Shown here piece by piece: positions 1-9,170 of a DNA stretch of 64,000 nt. A model generated the notes under the pieces. It was given only the letters and a program-made list of their open reading frames with translations, did not search any database and was not told the origin of the DNA. The position numbers were made by a program, and so were the translations under genes. Each line of letters opens with the position of its first letter. Positions within the stretch are counted from its first letter, which is position 1. The DNA is from Halomonas urumqiensis (GTDB lineage Bacteria; Pseudomonadota; Gammaproteobacteria; Pseudomonadales; Halomonadaceae), in contig NZ_PYUD01000005.1 in the NCBI RefSeq assembly GCF_003028575.1, positions 124,001 to 188,000 on the forward strand, written 5' to 3'.

Positions 1-768
1 CTTGGTGCCGCCGAGCACCACCGCAGTGATGGTCCACAACTCGTAGTCGCGTCCCAGGTTGGGTGTTGCAGCGCCCATCTGGCTGGCCAGCAGCACTCCC
101 GCCAAGGCGGCGAAGAAGCCGACGATGATGAAGTTGATCATCATGTGGCGCCCCAGGCGGATGCCGGCATCGATGGAGGCTTCGGGGTTACCGCCCACCG
201 CAAAGGTGTTGCGGCCATGGCCGGTGCGGGTCAGCACCAGATGCATCACCAGGGTGCAGAGCAGGAAGATGATCGCCAGCACCGGAATCGGCCCGATGGT
301 GCTGGCACCGAAGTCGGAGAACGCGAAGTTCATCGAGTAGAAGGACTCCTCCCCGGTATACAGGAAGATCAGCCCGCGTACCCCGAGCATGGCGCCCAGC
401 GTGACGATGAAGGCATTGACTCCGGTCTTCCACACGATCAGGCCATTGATGGCGCCGAGCAGCATGCCCGACCCGAGGGCGGCCAGGATGGCCAGCGTCA
501 TGCTGATTTCCTGGAGCCCCACCGCCAGTGACGCGGCAAGCCCCAGGGTCGCCCCCACCGACAGGTCGATATTGCCGTTGATCATCACCAACGTCATGCC
601 GAGTGCGATCAGGCCGATGGTCGAGGTCTGCACCAGGATGTTGGTGATGTTGCCAAGCGACAGGAAGTACTCGGACATGAAGCTGAAGAAAATGAAGATG
701 GCGATGACGAAGATCCAGATCGGCTGGATGGACGTCTTGCCACGGAAGAACCCTTTCAGTGACGTCAT
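1..768 (-). CDS. ABC sugar transporter permease, RbsC-like (partial, cut by window start)
   Basis: This is an inner-membrane permease of a carbohydrate-type ABC importer (BPD_transp_2 family, as in RbsC, YtfT and YjfF). The frame runs open for 256 codons from an ATG at 768 to the window edge, so the C-terminus is missing. The translation shows repeated hydrophobic segments and family landmarks such as NGNIDLSVG (about residues 56-64), GAINGL and the TRTGHGRNTFAVGGNPEA loop. It lies 16 bp downstream of a second, different permease of the same family and follows the binding-protein gene, so it is the third gene of an operon. Two distinct permeases imply a heterodimeric channel, as in the E. coli galactofuranose importer. 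The ATPase must lie beyond position 1. The substrate cannot be told from sequence. Confidence 0.9.
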   Translation of the reverse strand, partial: MTSLKGFFRGKTSIQPIWIFVIAIFIFFSFMSEYFLSLGNITNILVQTSTIGLIALGMTLVMINGNIDLSVGATLGLAASLAVGLQEISMTLAILAALGSGMLLGAINGLIVWKTGVNAFIVTLGAMLGVRGLIFLYTGEESFYSMNFAFSDFGASTIGPIPVLAIIFLLCTLVMHLVLTRTGHGRNTFAVGGNPEASIDAGIRLGRHMMINFIIVGFFAALAGVLLASQMGAATPNLGRDYELWTITAVVLGGTK

Positions 769-784
769 GTGTCTAGCCTCCGCC

Positions 785-1795
785 TTATGAGTGGGTCGTC
801 AGCAAGCGCTTGCGCTTGTTGGCGAGATCCAGCCACACGGCCAGGATGATGATCACCCAGGTCACGATCCACTGGGTGTAGTAGGGGTAACCCATCAACA
901 GCAGACCGTTCTGGATGAAACCCAGGATCAGCACGCCGATCACCGTCTTCCAGATACTTCCGGCGCCTCCCAGCAGGCTGGTGCCCCCCAGGATGATGCC
1001 GGCCAGCACCAGCAGCTCATAACCTTGTCCAACGTTGTTCTGGGAGCCCATCACTCGCGAGCCGAGCACAAGTGCGGCACATGCCACACAAAAGGCCGAG
1101 ATCAAATACGTGCTGAACACGCACCAGTTCTTGCGAATGCCGGAGTAGACGGCAGCCATCGGGTTGCCGCCGACAGCGAAGATGCGCCGGCCGTATCCGG
1201 TTCGCGACATGACGATCTGAACGAGGATGGCCAGCAGGCCGAATATCAGAATGGGTACCGCGATGCCGCCGAGATAGCCGCGCCCGAAGAAAGCGAACCA
1301 GGTACCTTCCTGATTGGCGATATCGACGTTCTGGCCGCCGCTATAGATCAGCACCAGCCCCTGAATGGCCGACAGCATGGCAAGCGTCACTATCAGCGAA
1401 TTGAGGCGCAGAAAGCCGATCAAGAAGCCATTCACGGCGCCGATCATGAGTGTCAAGGCAAACATCAAAAGAATGGCATTGGTTGGGCCGATCTTGTCAT
1501 GCAGGTCGACCACCAATACCGTGGAGAATGACAGCATCGACCCCACGGAAAGGTCCAGGTTTCCGCCGATAATCACCACCGTGACACCCACGGCAATGAT
1601 ACCGATGATCGAGGCCTGTCTTACCACGGTCATGATGTTCGACTGAGAAAGAAACTGCTCGGAAAAGAATGAGAAGACGATCATGCCGAGCAGGAAGAAA
1701 ACGAGTATTCCCTGGGCCGATAGAAAACTCATCAAGCCCGCCTTGTTGAGCTTTCCGGTCGGCAGACCGGGTTTGGGTTGTTCTGCAGAAGCCAT
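785..1795 (-). CDS. ABC sugar transporter permease, RbsC-like
   Basis: A 336-residue inner-membrane permease of the same family as its downstream neighbour but not a recent copy of it. It has about eight to ten hydrophobic segments, the GGNLDLSVGSMLSF motif and the SRTGYGRRIFAVGGNPMAAV loop that usually contacts the ATPase. An in-frame ATG exists 38 codons upstream, but the start at 1795 (MASAEQPKPG) has an AGGTGA ribosome site and agrees with family length. It is separated from the binding-protein gene by about 170 bp that holds a hairpin, a common arrangement giving more binding protein than permease. It probably pairs with the partial permease at 1-768. Confidence 0.92.
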   Translation of the reverse strand: MASAEQPKPGLPTGKLNKAGLMSFLSAQGILVFFLLGMIVFSFFSEQFLSQSNIMTVVRQASIIGIIAVGVTVVIIGGNLDLSVGSMLSFSTVLVVDLHDKIGPTNAILLMFALTLMIGAVNGFLIGFLRLNSLIVTLAMLSAIQGLVLIYSGGQNVDIANQEGTWFAFFGRGYLGGIAVPILIFGLLAILVQIVMSRTGYGRRIFAVGGNPMAAVYSGIRKNWCVFSTYLISAFCVACAALVLGSRVMGSQNNVGQGYELLVLAGIILGGTSLLGGAGSIWKTVIGVLILGFIQNGLLLMGYPYYTQWIVTWVIIILAVWLDLANKRKRLLTTHS

Positions 1796-1918
1796 GCTAA
1801 TCACCTGTATGGGAGTCACCTCGAAAGGCTCTGGCAAGCGCCATGCGTCACCATGCCACGCGTTGCTGCTTGCCATGTGCCCGACGCAGGAACCCCTGCG
1901 ACCAGGCACGTGCTGACT

Positions 1919-1954
1919 CCCGGAGGCGGCTATCGATCACCGCACACCTCCGGG
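1919..1954 (-). terminator. intercistronic hairpin after the binding-protein gene
   Basis: A perfect 8-bp inverted repeat, CCCGGAGG (1919-1926) and CCTCCGGG (1947-1954), lies 15 bp after the stop of the binding-protein gene. No U-run follows, so it is more likely an mRNA-stabilising or partial-termination hairpin that makes binding protein exceed permease than a full terminator. This role is inferred from the position only. Confidence 0.45.
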
Positions 1955-1969
1955 CAGCCTGCTCAGCCT

Positions 1970-2905
1970 TCAGAAAACCGGACGATCGAACTCGCCGAGA
2001 TTTTCGGCAGTGATTTTGGGCGTCTCGAAGAAATTCATCTTCGGCACGTCCTCTCCCGCCAGCACATCGAGGGCCGTCTGCAGTGCCGCTTCGGCATCAT
2101 CCACCGGAGACTGGTAGATGGAGCCGTAGTACTCGCCACGCTCGATGGCGTCATAGCCCACGGCGAAGTTGGTGGCACCGATGAAGATGATCTCGTCGGC
2201 GCGATCGGCCCCCTTGGCGGCATTCAAAGCGCCAACGCCCATGTTGTCGTCACCGGCGTAGACGCCATCGATACGGTCGTATTTGGTGAGAAAATCCTCC
2301 ATCACGCGCTGGGCACGTTCACGGTTCCAGTTACCCGGCTGGGTCTCCAGCAACTCGACGCCTGGGCAGGCTTCGGCAAGGCGCTCCTCGAACCCCGTCG
2401 CGCGCTCGATGGCGGTGGTGTAGCCCGGCTGGCCGGATATCTGCACGATCTGACCCTCGCCATCCAGGGCATCACACATCATCTCGGCGGATGATATGCC
2501 CTGCTGGACGTTGTCCGGGCCGGAAAAGGCAGCAATGAAGTCGAGACCCGCTTCGGCAATCTTCGAGTTGGTCACCACCACGGGGATCCCGGCTTGATGT
2601 GCCTGGCGAATGGCGGGAATGACCGCCTGACCGTTGGTCGGCCAGATGATGATGGCATCGACCTGCTGCTGGATAAGATCCTGCATCTGACCAATCTGGC
2701 GTGCGACATCACCGCCGGCATCGAGCACCACGATATCGACATTACCGGCTTCTTCAGCGGCATCCTCGAAGGCACTTTCGTAGGTGGTCTGGTAGCTATC
2801 GACGCCGACGTTGTTCTGGGTAATGCCGATTCGGTAGGTATCAGCCTGGGCGGCTGTCACCGAAACGGCAAGCATTGATGCTGTGATAATTGTCTTCTTG
2901 AGCAT
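1970..2905 (-). CDS. sugar ABC transporter periplasmic substrate-binding protein
   Basis: A 311-residue exported binding protein of the ribose/galactose type (Peripla_BP_4). The start at 2905 gives a good Sec signal peptide (MLKK, hydrophobic core, cleavage near AQA-DT) and has AGGAGA upstream; an in-frame ATG 17 codons earlier does not. The mature part begins YRIGITQNNVGVDSYQ and contains IIWPTNGQAVIPAIRQA and the hinge-side VVVTNSK, typical of the fold in which two alpha/beta lobes close on a sugar. First gene of the importer operon, followed by two permeases. The ligand is unknown; sugars or sugar-like polyols are the family norm. Confidence 0.9.
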   Translation of the reverse strand: MLKKTIITASMLAVSVTAAQADTYRIGITQNNVGVDSYQTTYESAFEDAAEEAGNVDIVVLDAGGDVARQIGQMQDLIQQQVDAIIIWPTNGQAVIPAIRQAHQAGIPVVVTNSKIAEAGLDFIAAFSGPDNVQQGISSAEMMCDALDGEGQIVQISGQPGYTTAIERATGFEERLAEACPGVELLETQPGNWNRERAQRVMEDFLTKYDRIDGVYAGDDNMGVGALNAAKGADRADEIIFIGATNFAVGYDAIERGEYYGSIYQSPVDDAEAALQTALDVLAGEDVPKMNFFETPKITAENLGEFDRPVF

Positions 2906-2990
2906 GCGACTCTCCTGTTCTTTTCTAGTAGTTGTTAATCCATCCGCCAGACACATTGGCGCGTACTGCGGATTGGTGAAGCGAGCTTAT

Positions 2991-3024
2991 GCCTGGCCGA
3001 GGTTGAGCCGCAACGAGGCCAGGC
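2991..3024. promoter_or_regulatory. palindrome upstream of the sugar importer, possible operator
   Basis: GCCTGGCC (2991-2998) and GGCCAGGC (3017-3024) form a perfect 8-bp inverted repeat with an 18-nt spacer, about 85 bp before the binding-protein start. A possible -35 (TTGGAC on the minus strand) lies just upstream of it. It could be a repressor site or simply a hairpin; no regulator gene is adjacent within the window. Confidence 0.3.
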
Positions 3025-3070
3025 AGGAGAAATGTCCAAACTGGATGTTTTATCTGGCCGCCCGAATACG

Positions 3071-3105
3071 CCGACGCCCCGCGGGAATTCCCAGCGGGGC
3101 GTCGG
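3071..3105 (-). terminator. strong hairpin after glnE
   Basis: A perfect 12-bp inverted repeat (CCGACGCCCCGC at 3071-3082, GCGGGGCGTCGG at 3094-3105) sits 41 bp past the glnE stop. The loop contains a further GGG/CCC pairing. The U-tract is poor on either strand, but position and stem strength suggest it separates glnE from the sugar importer operon. Confidence 0.6.
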
Positions 3106-3145
3106 AGGTTTCGTCGACCAGCAAGCCATGGCGGTCGCGGAGCGC

Positions 3146-6100
3146 TCAGCCGGACTTGCCTTCGTCGGGGGACAGCAGCCGCTGCCAGGCGTCGATGACG
3201 GCTTGGCGATGGGCCTGAAAATCGGCGTCGCGCCCACGGGAAGGGTCGCGGGTCAGCGAGGCTCGGTGCGCGGCACTGCGCAGTGCCAGATAGGCATCGC
3301 GCAGGCGCTGGCACTCCTCTGCCGGAAGCCTTTCGGTGGCTTCGAGGGTCTCGAGGATGCGCATATTGTCACTCCACTCGAGCAGCTCCGGTGTGTCGTT
3401 GGCCATGGAGAGCACCGCGTACTGGCAGAGGAACTCGATATCGACCATGCCACCGGGGTCGTGCTTCAGGTCGAAGGTCTCGCCTTCCTGCTTGCTGGCC
3501 AGGTGATCACGCATCTTCTGGCGCATTTTCACCACCTCGTCACGCAAGGCATCGAGGTCGCGCTTGGCACCGAGAATCTCGCCACGAATCTCGGTGAAGC
3601 GCTCGGCAAGGCGGGCGTACCCCGCCACCACTCGAGCGCGTACCAGGGCCTGGTGTTCCCAGGTCCAGGCCTCGCGGCGCTGATAATCGGCGAAGGCCGA
3701 AAGGGTCGAGACGAGTAGCCCCGAGTTGCCGGAGGGCCGCAGGCGCATGTCCACCTCATAGAGCGTTCCGGCGGGGGTCACCGCCGTCAGCAGGTGGATG
3801 ATGCGTTGACCGAGCCGGGTGAAGAACACGCTGTTGTCGAGCGGACGTTCGCCATCGGTCGAGCCTTGACTGGCACCATCATGAATGAACACCAGATCGA
3901 GATCCGAGCCATAGCCAAGCTCGATACCGCCCAGCTTGCCGTAGCCGACCACCAGGAATTCCGGGTCGTTGCCGGCACGGCCACCCTCTCGTGTCTGCGG
4001 GAAACCATGCTTGCGGGTCAGGTGCTTCCAGGCCATCGCCAGTACCGCCTCGAGAATCACCTCGGCGATATAGGTCAGGTAGTCGCTGACCTTCATCAGG
4101 TGGCGGGTGCCGGCAATGTCCGAGGCCGCCACGTGCAATACCTGGGCGTGCTTGAAGACCCGCAGTGTCTCGAGCTGGGCCTCTTCGTCATCCTCGGGGA
4201 TGCGCCCCAGGGCCTGACGCAACTCGTCGGAGAGCCGCGACTTGTCGGCCGGCGTGTAGAGCGTATCGGGCGTCAACAGCTCATCGAGCAGGATCGGGTA
4301 GCGCGCGATCTGTTCGGCGATCCATGGGCTCGCCGAACACAGCGTCATCAGGTGGCCGAGCGCATCGGGGTTCTCGCGCAGCAACGCCAGGTAGGCGGTG
4401 CGCCGCAACACCGATTCGATCAACGGCAATACCCGCTCGAGCGCGATATCCGGGGCTTCACTGCCCGCCACGGCGTCCAGCAGCATCGGCATCAGCGCCT
4501 CCAGGCGTTCATAGCCGATACGCTGCATGCTCTGCACCTGACGCGACTGGCCAAGGGCATTGAGGCGACGCAGCGAGCCAGCGGGGTCGGCGAAGTCGGC
4601 ACTCTGGAACAATTCGCGCCCCTCGGTCTCGTCGAATTCACCACGCCACAAGGCGCGCCAGCTCTCCAGCGAAACGCCCTGTGCCTCGGCATTCCGCGTG
4701 TCAGCCTCCTCGTCGTCTTCCAGCTCGTCTTCGGGGTCGGCGACCACCGCATCGAAATGACGCCGCACCCGGCCACGCACCTCGTCTAGCCGTGCCATCA
4801 GTGCGGGCCAGTCCTGCATATCCAGGGCCAGTGCCACGCGTTCGCGGTCGGTCTCGTCGTCGGGCAGGCTCTGGGTCTGGCGATCCTCGAGCGCCTGAAG
4901 CGCGTGCTCCAGGTCGCGCAGCAAGACATAGTCCGGCTCGAGTTCATCGACCACCTCCTGAGGCAGAAGCCCCAGCTCCGGCAAGCGCCTCAATGCGGTC
5001 TTCAGCGACGTGACCTGCAGTTCAGTATCGCGTCCGCCACGGATCAGCTGAAAGGCCTGAACCACGAACTCGACTTCGCGGATACCGCCAGGCCCCAGCT
5101 TGATATTGCCTTGCATGCCCCGGCGGCGAACCTCGCGATTGATCATGCCCTTGAGCTCACGCAGCGATTCGATGGCGCCAAAATCGAGATACTTGCGATA
5201 GACGAAGGGACGCAGGCTTGCCAGCAACTCGCCGCCCGCCTCGACGTCACCGGCCACGGGCCTGGCCTTGAGCATGGCGTAGCGTTCCCACTCGCGGCCC
5301 TGATCCTGGTAATAGGCGGCCAGCGAGGAGAAGTTGCCGACCAGCGGCCCGCCGTCGCCCAGCGGACGCAGGCGCATGTCGACACGAAAGGCGAAGCCAT
5401 CGGCGGTCACCGCGTCCAGGGCGCTGATCAGTTTCTGGCCAAGCTTGGTGAAGTATTCCTGATGCTCGAGCGACTTTCGCCCCCCTTCGGTATCGCCTTT
5501 CTCGGGAAAGGCGAAGATCAGATCAATATCCGAAGAGAGATTGAGTTCGCCCGCGCCGAGCTTGCCCATGCCGAGCACCACCAGGCGTTGCTCGCTCCCG
5601 TCCTGGCGCACCGCCGGGTTTCCCCAGCGCGGTTCGAGATAGCGTTCGAGCCAGGCCAGCGCCCCCTCCAGGCAAGTCTCGGCGAGTCTTGAGACCTGTG
5701 CGGCCGTGGCCCACATGTCGACTCCGGGCGGGCGTGTCAGGTCGCGCCACACGATGCCGGTCATTCGCGCGCGGCGAAAGCGGCGTATGGCGGCATGCAG
5801 AGCGGCCTCGTCCTCGGCATCCTCGAGCCGCTCATCGAGCCAGGCTCTCAGGGTCTGCTCGTCGGGCGCGGCATCCAGTTCGCCACTGGCATCCAGATGC
5901 AGCAACCATTCCGGGTAGCGCACCAGGGTCTCGGCGACGAAGTCGGAAATCGCCAGCACCCGCGCCATCTGCTTGCGTCGCGACTCCGACAACCCCAGCC
6001 AATCCTCCAGGGGCGACTCCCGCGCGCTCATCCCGGCCAGGTTATCGGCCTGTTCCAGCGACTGGGCCAGTCGCTCGTGGACGTGCCGCAATGGCGCCAC

Positions 6101-6157
6101 GAGAGGCTCGGGGATATCGGTGAGCGGCAGGAAGTCGTCAGGCAGAGCCATGGGCAT
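3146..6157 (-). CDS. glnE: bifunctional glutamine synthetase adenylyltransferase/deadenylase
   Basis: GlnE adds AMP to, and removes it from, a tyrosine of glutamine synthetase, turning nitrogen assimilation down or up in answer to PII. The protein is about 1003 residues, close to the family norm (E. coli 946). The two nucleotidyltransferase halves are both visible: GMGKLGAGELNLSSDIDL in the N-terminal deadenylase half and GYGKLGGIELGYGSDLDL in the C-terminal adenylyltransferase half, each with the GS/DxD signature. The start is uncertain: ATG 6157 (MPMALPDD) or ATG 6151 (MALPDD), the latter with GTGAG at better spacing. dgkA and dacB lie upstream on the same strand. A strong hairpin follows. 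Confidence 0.96.
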   Translation of the reverse strand: MPMALPDDFLPLTDIPEPLVAPLRHVHERLAQSLEQADNLAGMSARESPLEDWLGLSESRRKQMARVLAISDFVAETLVRYPEWLLHLDASGELDAAPDEQTLRAWLDERLEDAEDEAALHAAIRRFRRARMTGIVWRDLTRPPGVDMWATAAQVSRLAETCLEGALAWLERYLEPRWGNPAVRQDGSEQRLVVLGMGKLGAGELNLSSDIDLIFAFPEKGDTEGGRKSLEHQEYFTKLGQKLISALDAVTADGFAFRVDMRLRPLGDGGPLVGNFSSLAAYYQDQGREWERYAMLKARPVAGDVEAGGELLASLRPFVYRKYLDFGAIESLRELKGMINREVRRRGMQGNIKLGPGGIREVEFVVQAFQLIRGGRDTELQVTSLKTALRRLPELGLLPQEVVDELEPDYVLLRDLEHALQALEDRQTQSLPDDETDRERVALALDMQDWPALMARLDEVRGRVRRHFDAVVADPEDELEDDEEADTRNAEAQGVSLESWRALWRGEFDETEGRELFQSADFADPAGSLRRLNALGQSRQVQSMQRIGYERLEALMPMLLDAVAGSEAPDIALERVLPLIESVLRRTAYLALLRENPDALGHLMTLCSASPWIAEQIARYPILLDELLTPDTLYTPADKSRLSDELRQALGRIPEDDEEAQLETLRVFKHAQVLHVAASDIAGTRHLMKVSDYLTYIAEVILEAVLAMAWKHLTRKHGFPQTREGGRAGNDPEFLVVGYGKLGGIELGYGSDLDLVFIHDGASQGSTDGERPLDNSVFFTRLGQRIIHLLTAVTPAGTLYEVDMRLRPSGNSGLLVSTLSAFADYQRREAWTWEHQALVRARVVAGYARLAERFTEIRGEILGAKRDLDALRDEVVKMRQKMRDHLASKQEGETFDLKHDPGGMVDIEFLCQYAVLSMANDTPELLEWSDNMRILETLEATERLPAEECQRLRDAYLALRSAAHRASLTRDPSRGRDADFQAHRQAVIDAWQRLLSPDEGKSG

Positions 6158-6227
6158 CTCACATCGGCGTTGGCGAATATCTCCAGCATAGCGAAGCCTG
6201 GCCGCCGGGGGCACCCACCGAGTGGTG

Positions 6228-6599
6228 TTAGCCCAAGAACCGTTGCCAGGCCAGCAACCCCCAGGTCATGCCGGCCAGCGACAACGCCACCATCACCGCC
6301 GCGGAACCGATGTCCTTGGCACGTCCGGAAAGCTCGTGGTGCTCGGTGCCGATTCGGTCCACGACATTTTCGATGGCGCTGTTGAGCAGCTCGACGATCA
6401 ACACCACAAGGCAACTGCCCACCAGCAGGATCCACTCCACCGGCCCCTGACCAACCCACCAGGCCAGTGGCAGCAACACCACGCACAGCCCGAGCTCCTG
6501 ACGAAAGGCCGACTCATTGCGCCAGGCGGCCTTGAGCCCCTTGAGCGAGTAGCGGGTGGAGTGCACCAGGTGGCGCCAACCGGTATGTCCGGGCTTCAT
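6228..6599 (-). CDS. dgkA: diacylglycerol kinase
   Basis: A 123-residue integral membrane kinase that phosphorylates diacylglycerol made by osmoregulated glucan and lipid turnover, returning phosphatidic acid to phospholipid synthesis. Length matches E. coli DgkA (122). Three transmembrane segments are visible, with the conserved NESAFRQE, ELLNSAIENVVDR and KDIGSAAV motifs that carry the catalytic and Mg-ATP glutamates. It begins 9 bp after the dacB-type gene and ends about 70 bp before glnE, so all three may share a transcript. Confidence 0.95.
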   Translation of the reverse strand: MKPGHTGWRHLVHSTRYSLKGLKAAWRNESAFRQELGLCVVLLPLAWWVGQGPVEWILLVGSCLVVLIVELLNSAIENVVDRIGTEHHELSGRAKDIGSAAVMVALSLAGMTWGLLAWQRFLG

Positions 6600-6608
6600 G
6601 ATGGTTCC

Positions 6609-8060
6609 TTAATGGGTATTGATCATCCGCTCAATATCTTCGGCCAGCGGGTCCAGTACCTGGGCCCAGTTCAGCCAGGGGGTATTGGAGGTGCCATTGA
6701 CCAGGACGCTGAATACCCCCCAGCGCCCATTCACGGTACGAAAGTACCCTCCAAGAGACCGCACGGCCACGGGCTGGTTGAGCGTACCGGTCTTGAGCAT
6801 CACATGGGTCTGGAAAATCGGCGGGCCACGACGAATGAAGCGCATCACGCCATTGTCGGGCGACTGGAAGCTGGCCACGAAGCTCGGGAACAACGCCGTA
6901 CGATGATACATGCTGGATAGCAGCGTATTGATGCCATGGGCAGAGGTCCGGTTCTCCGGGGTCAAGCCGCTGCCACTGCGCAACTCCAGCGGGCCATGGT
7001 CGGGGATGCCGGCGACGAAATGCTCGATGGCCTGGCCACCTTGAACCAGATTGCCGCGCGGTTGATCCACCAGCGTCATGGTCAACACATCGGCCATGAA
7101 GTTGTTGGAGTAATTCATGACGCGCAGCAAGACTTCCTGCATCGGGAGGCCTTCCACCTCGGCCAGCGACCTCGCCGTGGCCGCGGGTTCGGCGATGCTG
7201 GTAGTGGTGCCCTGGGCAATGCCAATACCGGCCTGCCCGAGCATCGCCGCAAGAGTGCTTGCCGTCTGAGCTGCCGGGTCGGAACTGGCGCGATAGATCG
7301 AGCGAGGTGCACTGCCGAGCGCGATATGACCGCTGACCACCATCACGTCACCGGTGTTGTCCAGCACACGCTCGGCGTACAGTTCGGTGCCACCGTTGGC
7401 GGGCCGGGTGTCGACGCGGTTGTCGAGACCGACGATCGGTGCCTGGCTGTCGCAGCTGGTCAGACGCGCCGGCTCCCCTGGCGTGGCGGCGGGCGCCACG
7501 CTGACACACCAACTGCCATGGTTCACACCAGCCGACGTGAGCAATGCGCTGTAGGCGTTGGCGACCCGCGAATGGGCCTGGCAGCGATCGGTGGTGATGC
7601 ACTCCACCGGGCCGAAGCGCCACTGGCTGATCACCAGTCGGCCTTCGACTTCGCGCACCCCGGCCTGGTGCAGTCGCTGTGCGAGCCGCCACAGATCCTC
7701 GCTGGTCAATGACGGATCGCCACCACCGTCGAATACCAGGTCACCCTGCAATACGCCATTGGCATCCAGCTCGGCATCACTGACCAGGCGGGTGGTGAAG
7801 CGGTGCTGTGGGCCGAAGCGGTCGAGGGCCGCCGCCGCCAGGTAGGCCTTGCTGACAGACGCCGGTGACAGTTGGCGCCGGGGTTCGATGGCCCCCAGCA
7901 CCTCGCCGGTATCGAGCAGGCGCGCCTCGGCACTAACCAGAAACCCACGCTCGGCGAGTTCACTGAGCCGCGCGAAACCGCTGGCGTTAGCGAAGGGTGC
8001 CAGCAGCATCATAGAGGCGAAGAGCAAGGCGATGACGACGAAAAGCTTGCCGCAGCGCAT
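6609..8060 (-). CDS. dacB: D-alanyl-D-alanine carboxypeptidase/endopeptidase (PBP4, peptidase S13)
   Basis: A 483-residue periplasmic class-C penicillin-binding protein that trims or cleaves peptidoglycan peptide cross-links. The start at 8060 gives a signal peptide (MRCGKLFVVIALLFASMMLL, cleavage near ANA-SG) and TGGAGT upstream; the longer frame has no signal sequence. Catalytic motifs are in the usual order: SVSK (SxxK) in PASVSKAYL, SNN (SxN) in MNYSNNFMAD, and KTG in MLKTGTLN. Length matches E. coli DacB (477). It may be co-transcribed with dgkA 9 bp downstream. Confidence 0.93.
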   Translation of the reverse strand: MRCGKLFVVIALLFASMMLLAPFANASGFARLSELAERGFLVSAEARLLDTGEVLGAIEPRRQLSPASVSKAYLAAAALDRFGPQHRFTTRLVSDAELDANGVLQGDLVFDGGGDPSLTSEDLWRLAQRLHQAGVREVEGRLVISQWRFGPVECITTDRCQAHSRVANAYSALLTSAGVNHGSWCVSVAPAATPGEPARLTSCDSQAPIVGLDNRVDTRPANGGTELYAERVLDNTGDVMVVSGHIALGSAPRSIYRASSDPAAQTASTLAAMLGQAGIGIAQGTTTSIAEPAATARSLAEVEGLPMQEVLLRVMNYSNNFMADVLTMTLVDQPRGNLVQGGQAIEHFVAGIPDHGPLELRSGSGLTPENRTSAHGINTLLSSMYHRTALFPSFVASFQSPDNGVMRFIRRGPPIFQTHVMLKTGTLNQPVAVRSLGGYFRTVNGRWGVFSVLVNGTSNTPWLNWAQVLDPLAEDIERMINTH

Positions 8061-8127
8061 GAAGACTCCAGAACCGGTGAAGAGTGTCGGCACCATCATG
8101 GCGCCTTCCATAGAGGCTGGTAGCAGG

Positions 8128-8457
8128 TTAATGCGCGGAGACGGAGGAGAACACCTGAATGACCACGACGCCACCAACGATCATCGCCATTCCCAGCAGC
8201 GCCGGCAGATCCGGTCGCTCACCATAGACGATTACCCCTACCAGGGTGACCAGCACGATACCCAACCCGGCCCAGATGGCATAGGCGATACCCACCGGTA
8301 TGCTGCGCAGCACCAGGGCAAGCAGGTAGAACGCCAGCCCGTACCCCACCACCACAGTGACACTCGGCCACAAACGGGTGAAACCCTCGGACGCTTTCAG
8401 CGCACTGGTGCCGACCACCTCGGCGACTATCGCCAGGGCAAGATAAACGAATGCCAT
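8128..8457 (-). CDS. small multidrug resistance (SMR) efflux pump, EmrE/QacE-like
   Basis: A 109-residue four-helix inner-membrane antiporter that exchanges protons for cationic drugs or quaternary amines. The essential membrane glutamate is present in helix 1 (AEVVGTSALK, residue 13), and the block SEGFTRLWPSV plus IPVGIAYAIW match EmrE nearly word for word, arguing for the drug-exporting branch rather than the guanidinium exporter branch. The start codon overlaps the stop of the upstream methyltransferase (TGATG), so translation is coupled. In halophiles these pumps are also suspected of moving betaine- or choline-like compounds; that is a possibility, not shown here. Confidence 0.93.
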   Translation of the reverse strand: MAFVYLALAIVAEVVGTSALKASEGFTRLWPSVTVVVGYGLAFYLLALVLRSIPVGIAYAIWAGLGIVLVTLVGVIVYGERPDLPALLGMAMIVGGVVVIQVFSSVSAH

Positions 8458-9170
8458 CAGTAAAGCTCCTCGGTAGGTTCCGAAAGACTCGGCACCAGGC
8501 TGGGGGCGTGGGGCAACTCGACCTCGAGTCGCCAAAGGGATTGTCCGCTGTGGTGATACTTGCGTTCGAACGGTGTCAGGAAGTCGCCATCCGGGTCGAA
8601 CCGGGTCATCTCGGGTTGCGTCCCCGTCACCTGACTGACCGCCTGGGCGAATTCCTGCACGTAGATTGGCCAGTTGGAGCGCAGTTCGAGGCGACCACCC
8701 AGGGCCAGGATCACCGGCAGCACCGGATGTCCATGCCAGCGCATCTTGAGGTGGGCGGCCTTGGGATACGGGTTGGGATACAGGAGGTAGTGTCGAGCGG
8801 GCTGCCAACCGGCCGCAAGCGCGAGCCGCCAGAAATCCACCAGGTCGGCGCGCATCAGCAGCGCATTGTCCGGCAGCTTGCCATGCTCCCGGGACAGCCG
8901 GTCCGCGCTGCGGTCGATACCGATCACCGCATGGTCGGCAAACTGGAGGGCAAGCGTACGTGTCGACAGACCGACACCGCAGCCCGCATCGAGAACCAGC
9001 GGCATGTCCGGGCGCGCATCACGCCATTGGCAGGCGTGATCGAAGGCTTCACGGGTATGCTCGGCCAGCGGCTTGCGCAGCGGGTGCTCGACGGCACGGG
9101 CCACGCGCCTGGCGAGATCCTGGTGGGGACCCGGCTGGTTGGTCACGACGGCTCGGGAACTGACTTGCAT
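8457..9170 (-). CDS. divergent TrmB-like SAM-dependent methyltransferase
   Basis: A 237-residue Rossmann methyltransferase related to TrmB, which makes m7G46 in tRNA. The SAM-binding LDAGCGVGLSTR and GIDRSADRL motifs are clear, and the C-terminal LTPFERKYHHSG corresponds to the TrmB TxFExK segment. However, the catalytic PDPW(P/H)K motif reads PNPYPK: the aspartate is asparagine and the following KRR block is degraded. The protein may therefore be a paralogue with another substrate or altered activity. It overlaps the EmrE-like pump gene by one base (TGATG). Upstream lies a small ORF and intrinsic terminator. A weak ribosome site precedes the ATG. Confidence 0.8.
   Translation of the reverse strand: MQVSSRAVVTNQPGPHQDLARRVARAVEHPLRKPLAEHTREAFDHACQWRDARPDMPLVLDAGCGVGLSTRTLALQFADHAVIGIDRSADRLSREHGKLPDNALLMRADLVDFWRLALAAGWQPARHYLLYPNPYPKAAHLKMRWHGHPVLPVILALGGRLELRSNWPIYVQEFAQAVSQVTGTQPEMTRFDPDGDFLTPFERKYHHSGQSLWRLEVELPHAPSLVPSLSEPTEELY

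Noticed and set aside
3794..4789. 331-codon plus-strand open frame inside glnE (with several others)
   Set aside because: GC-rich third positions open antisense frames along glnE; the GlnE motifs on the minus strand are definite.
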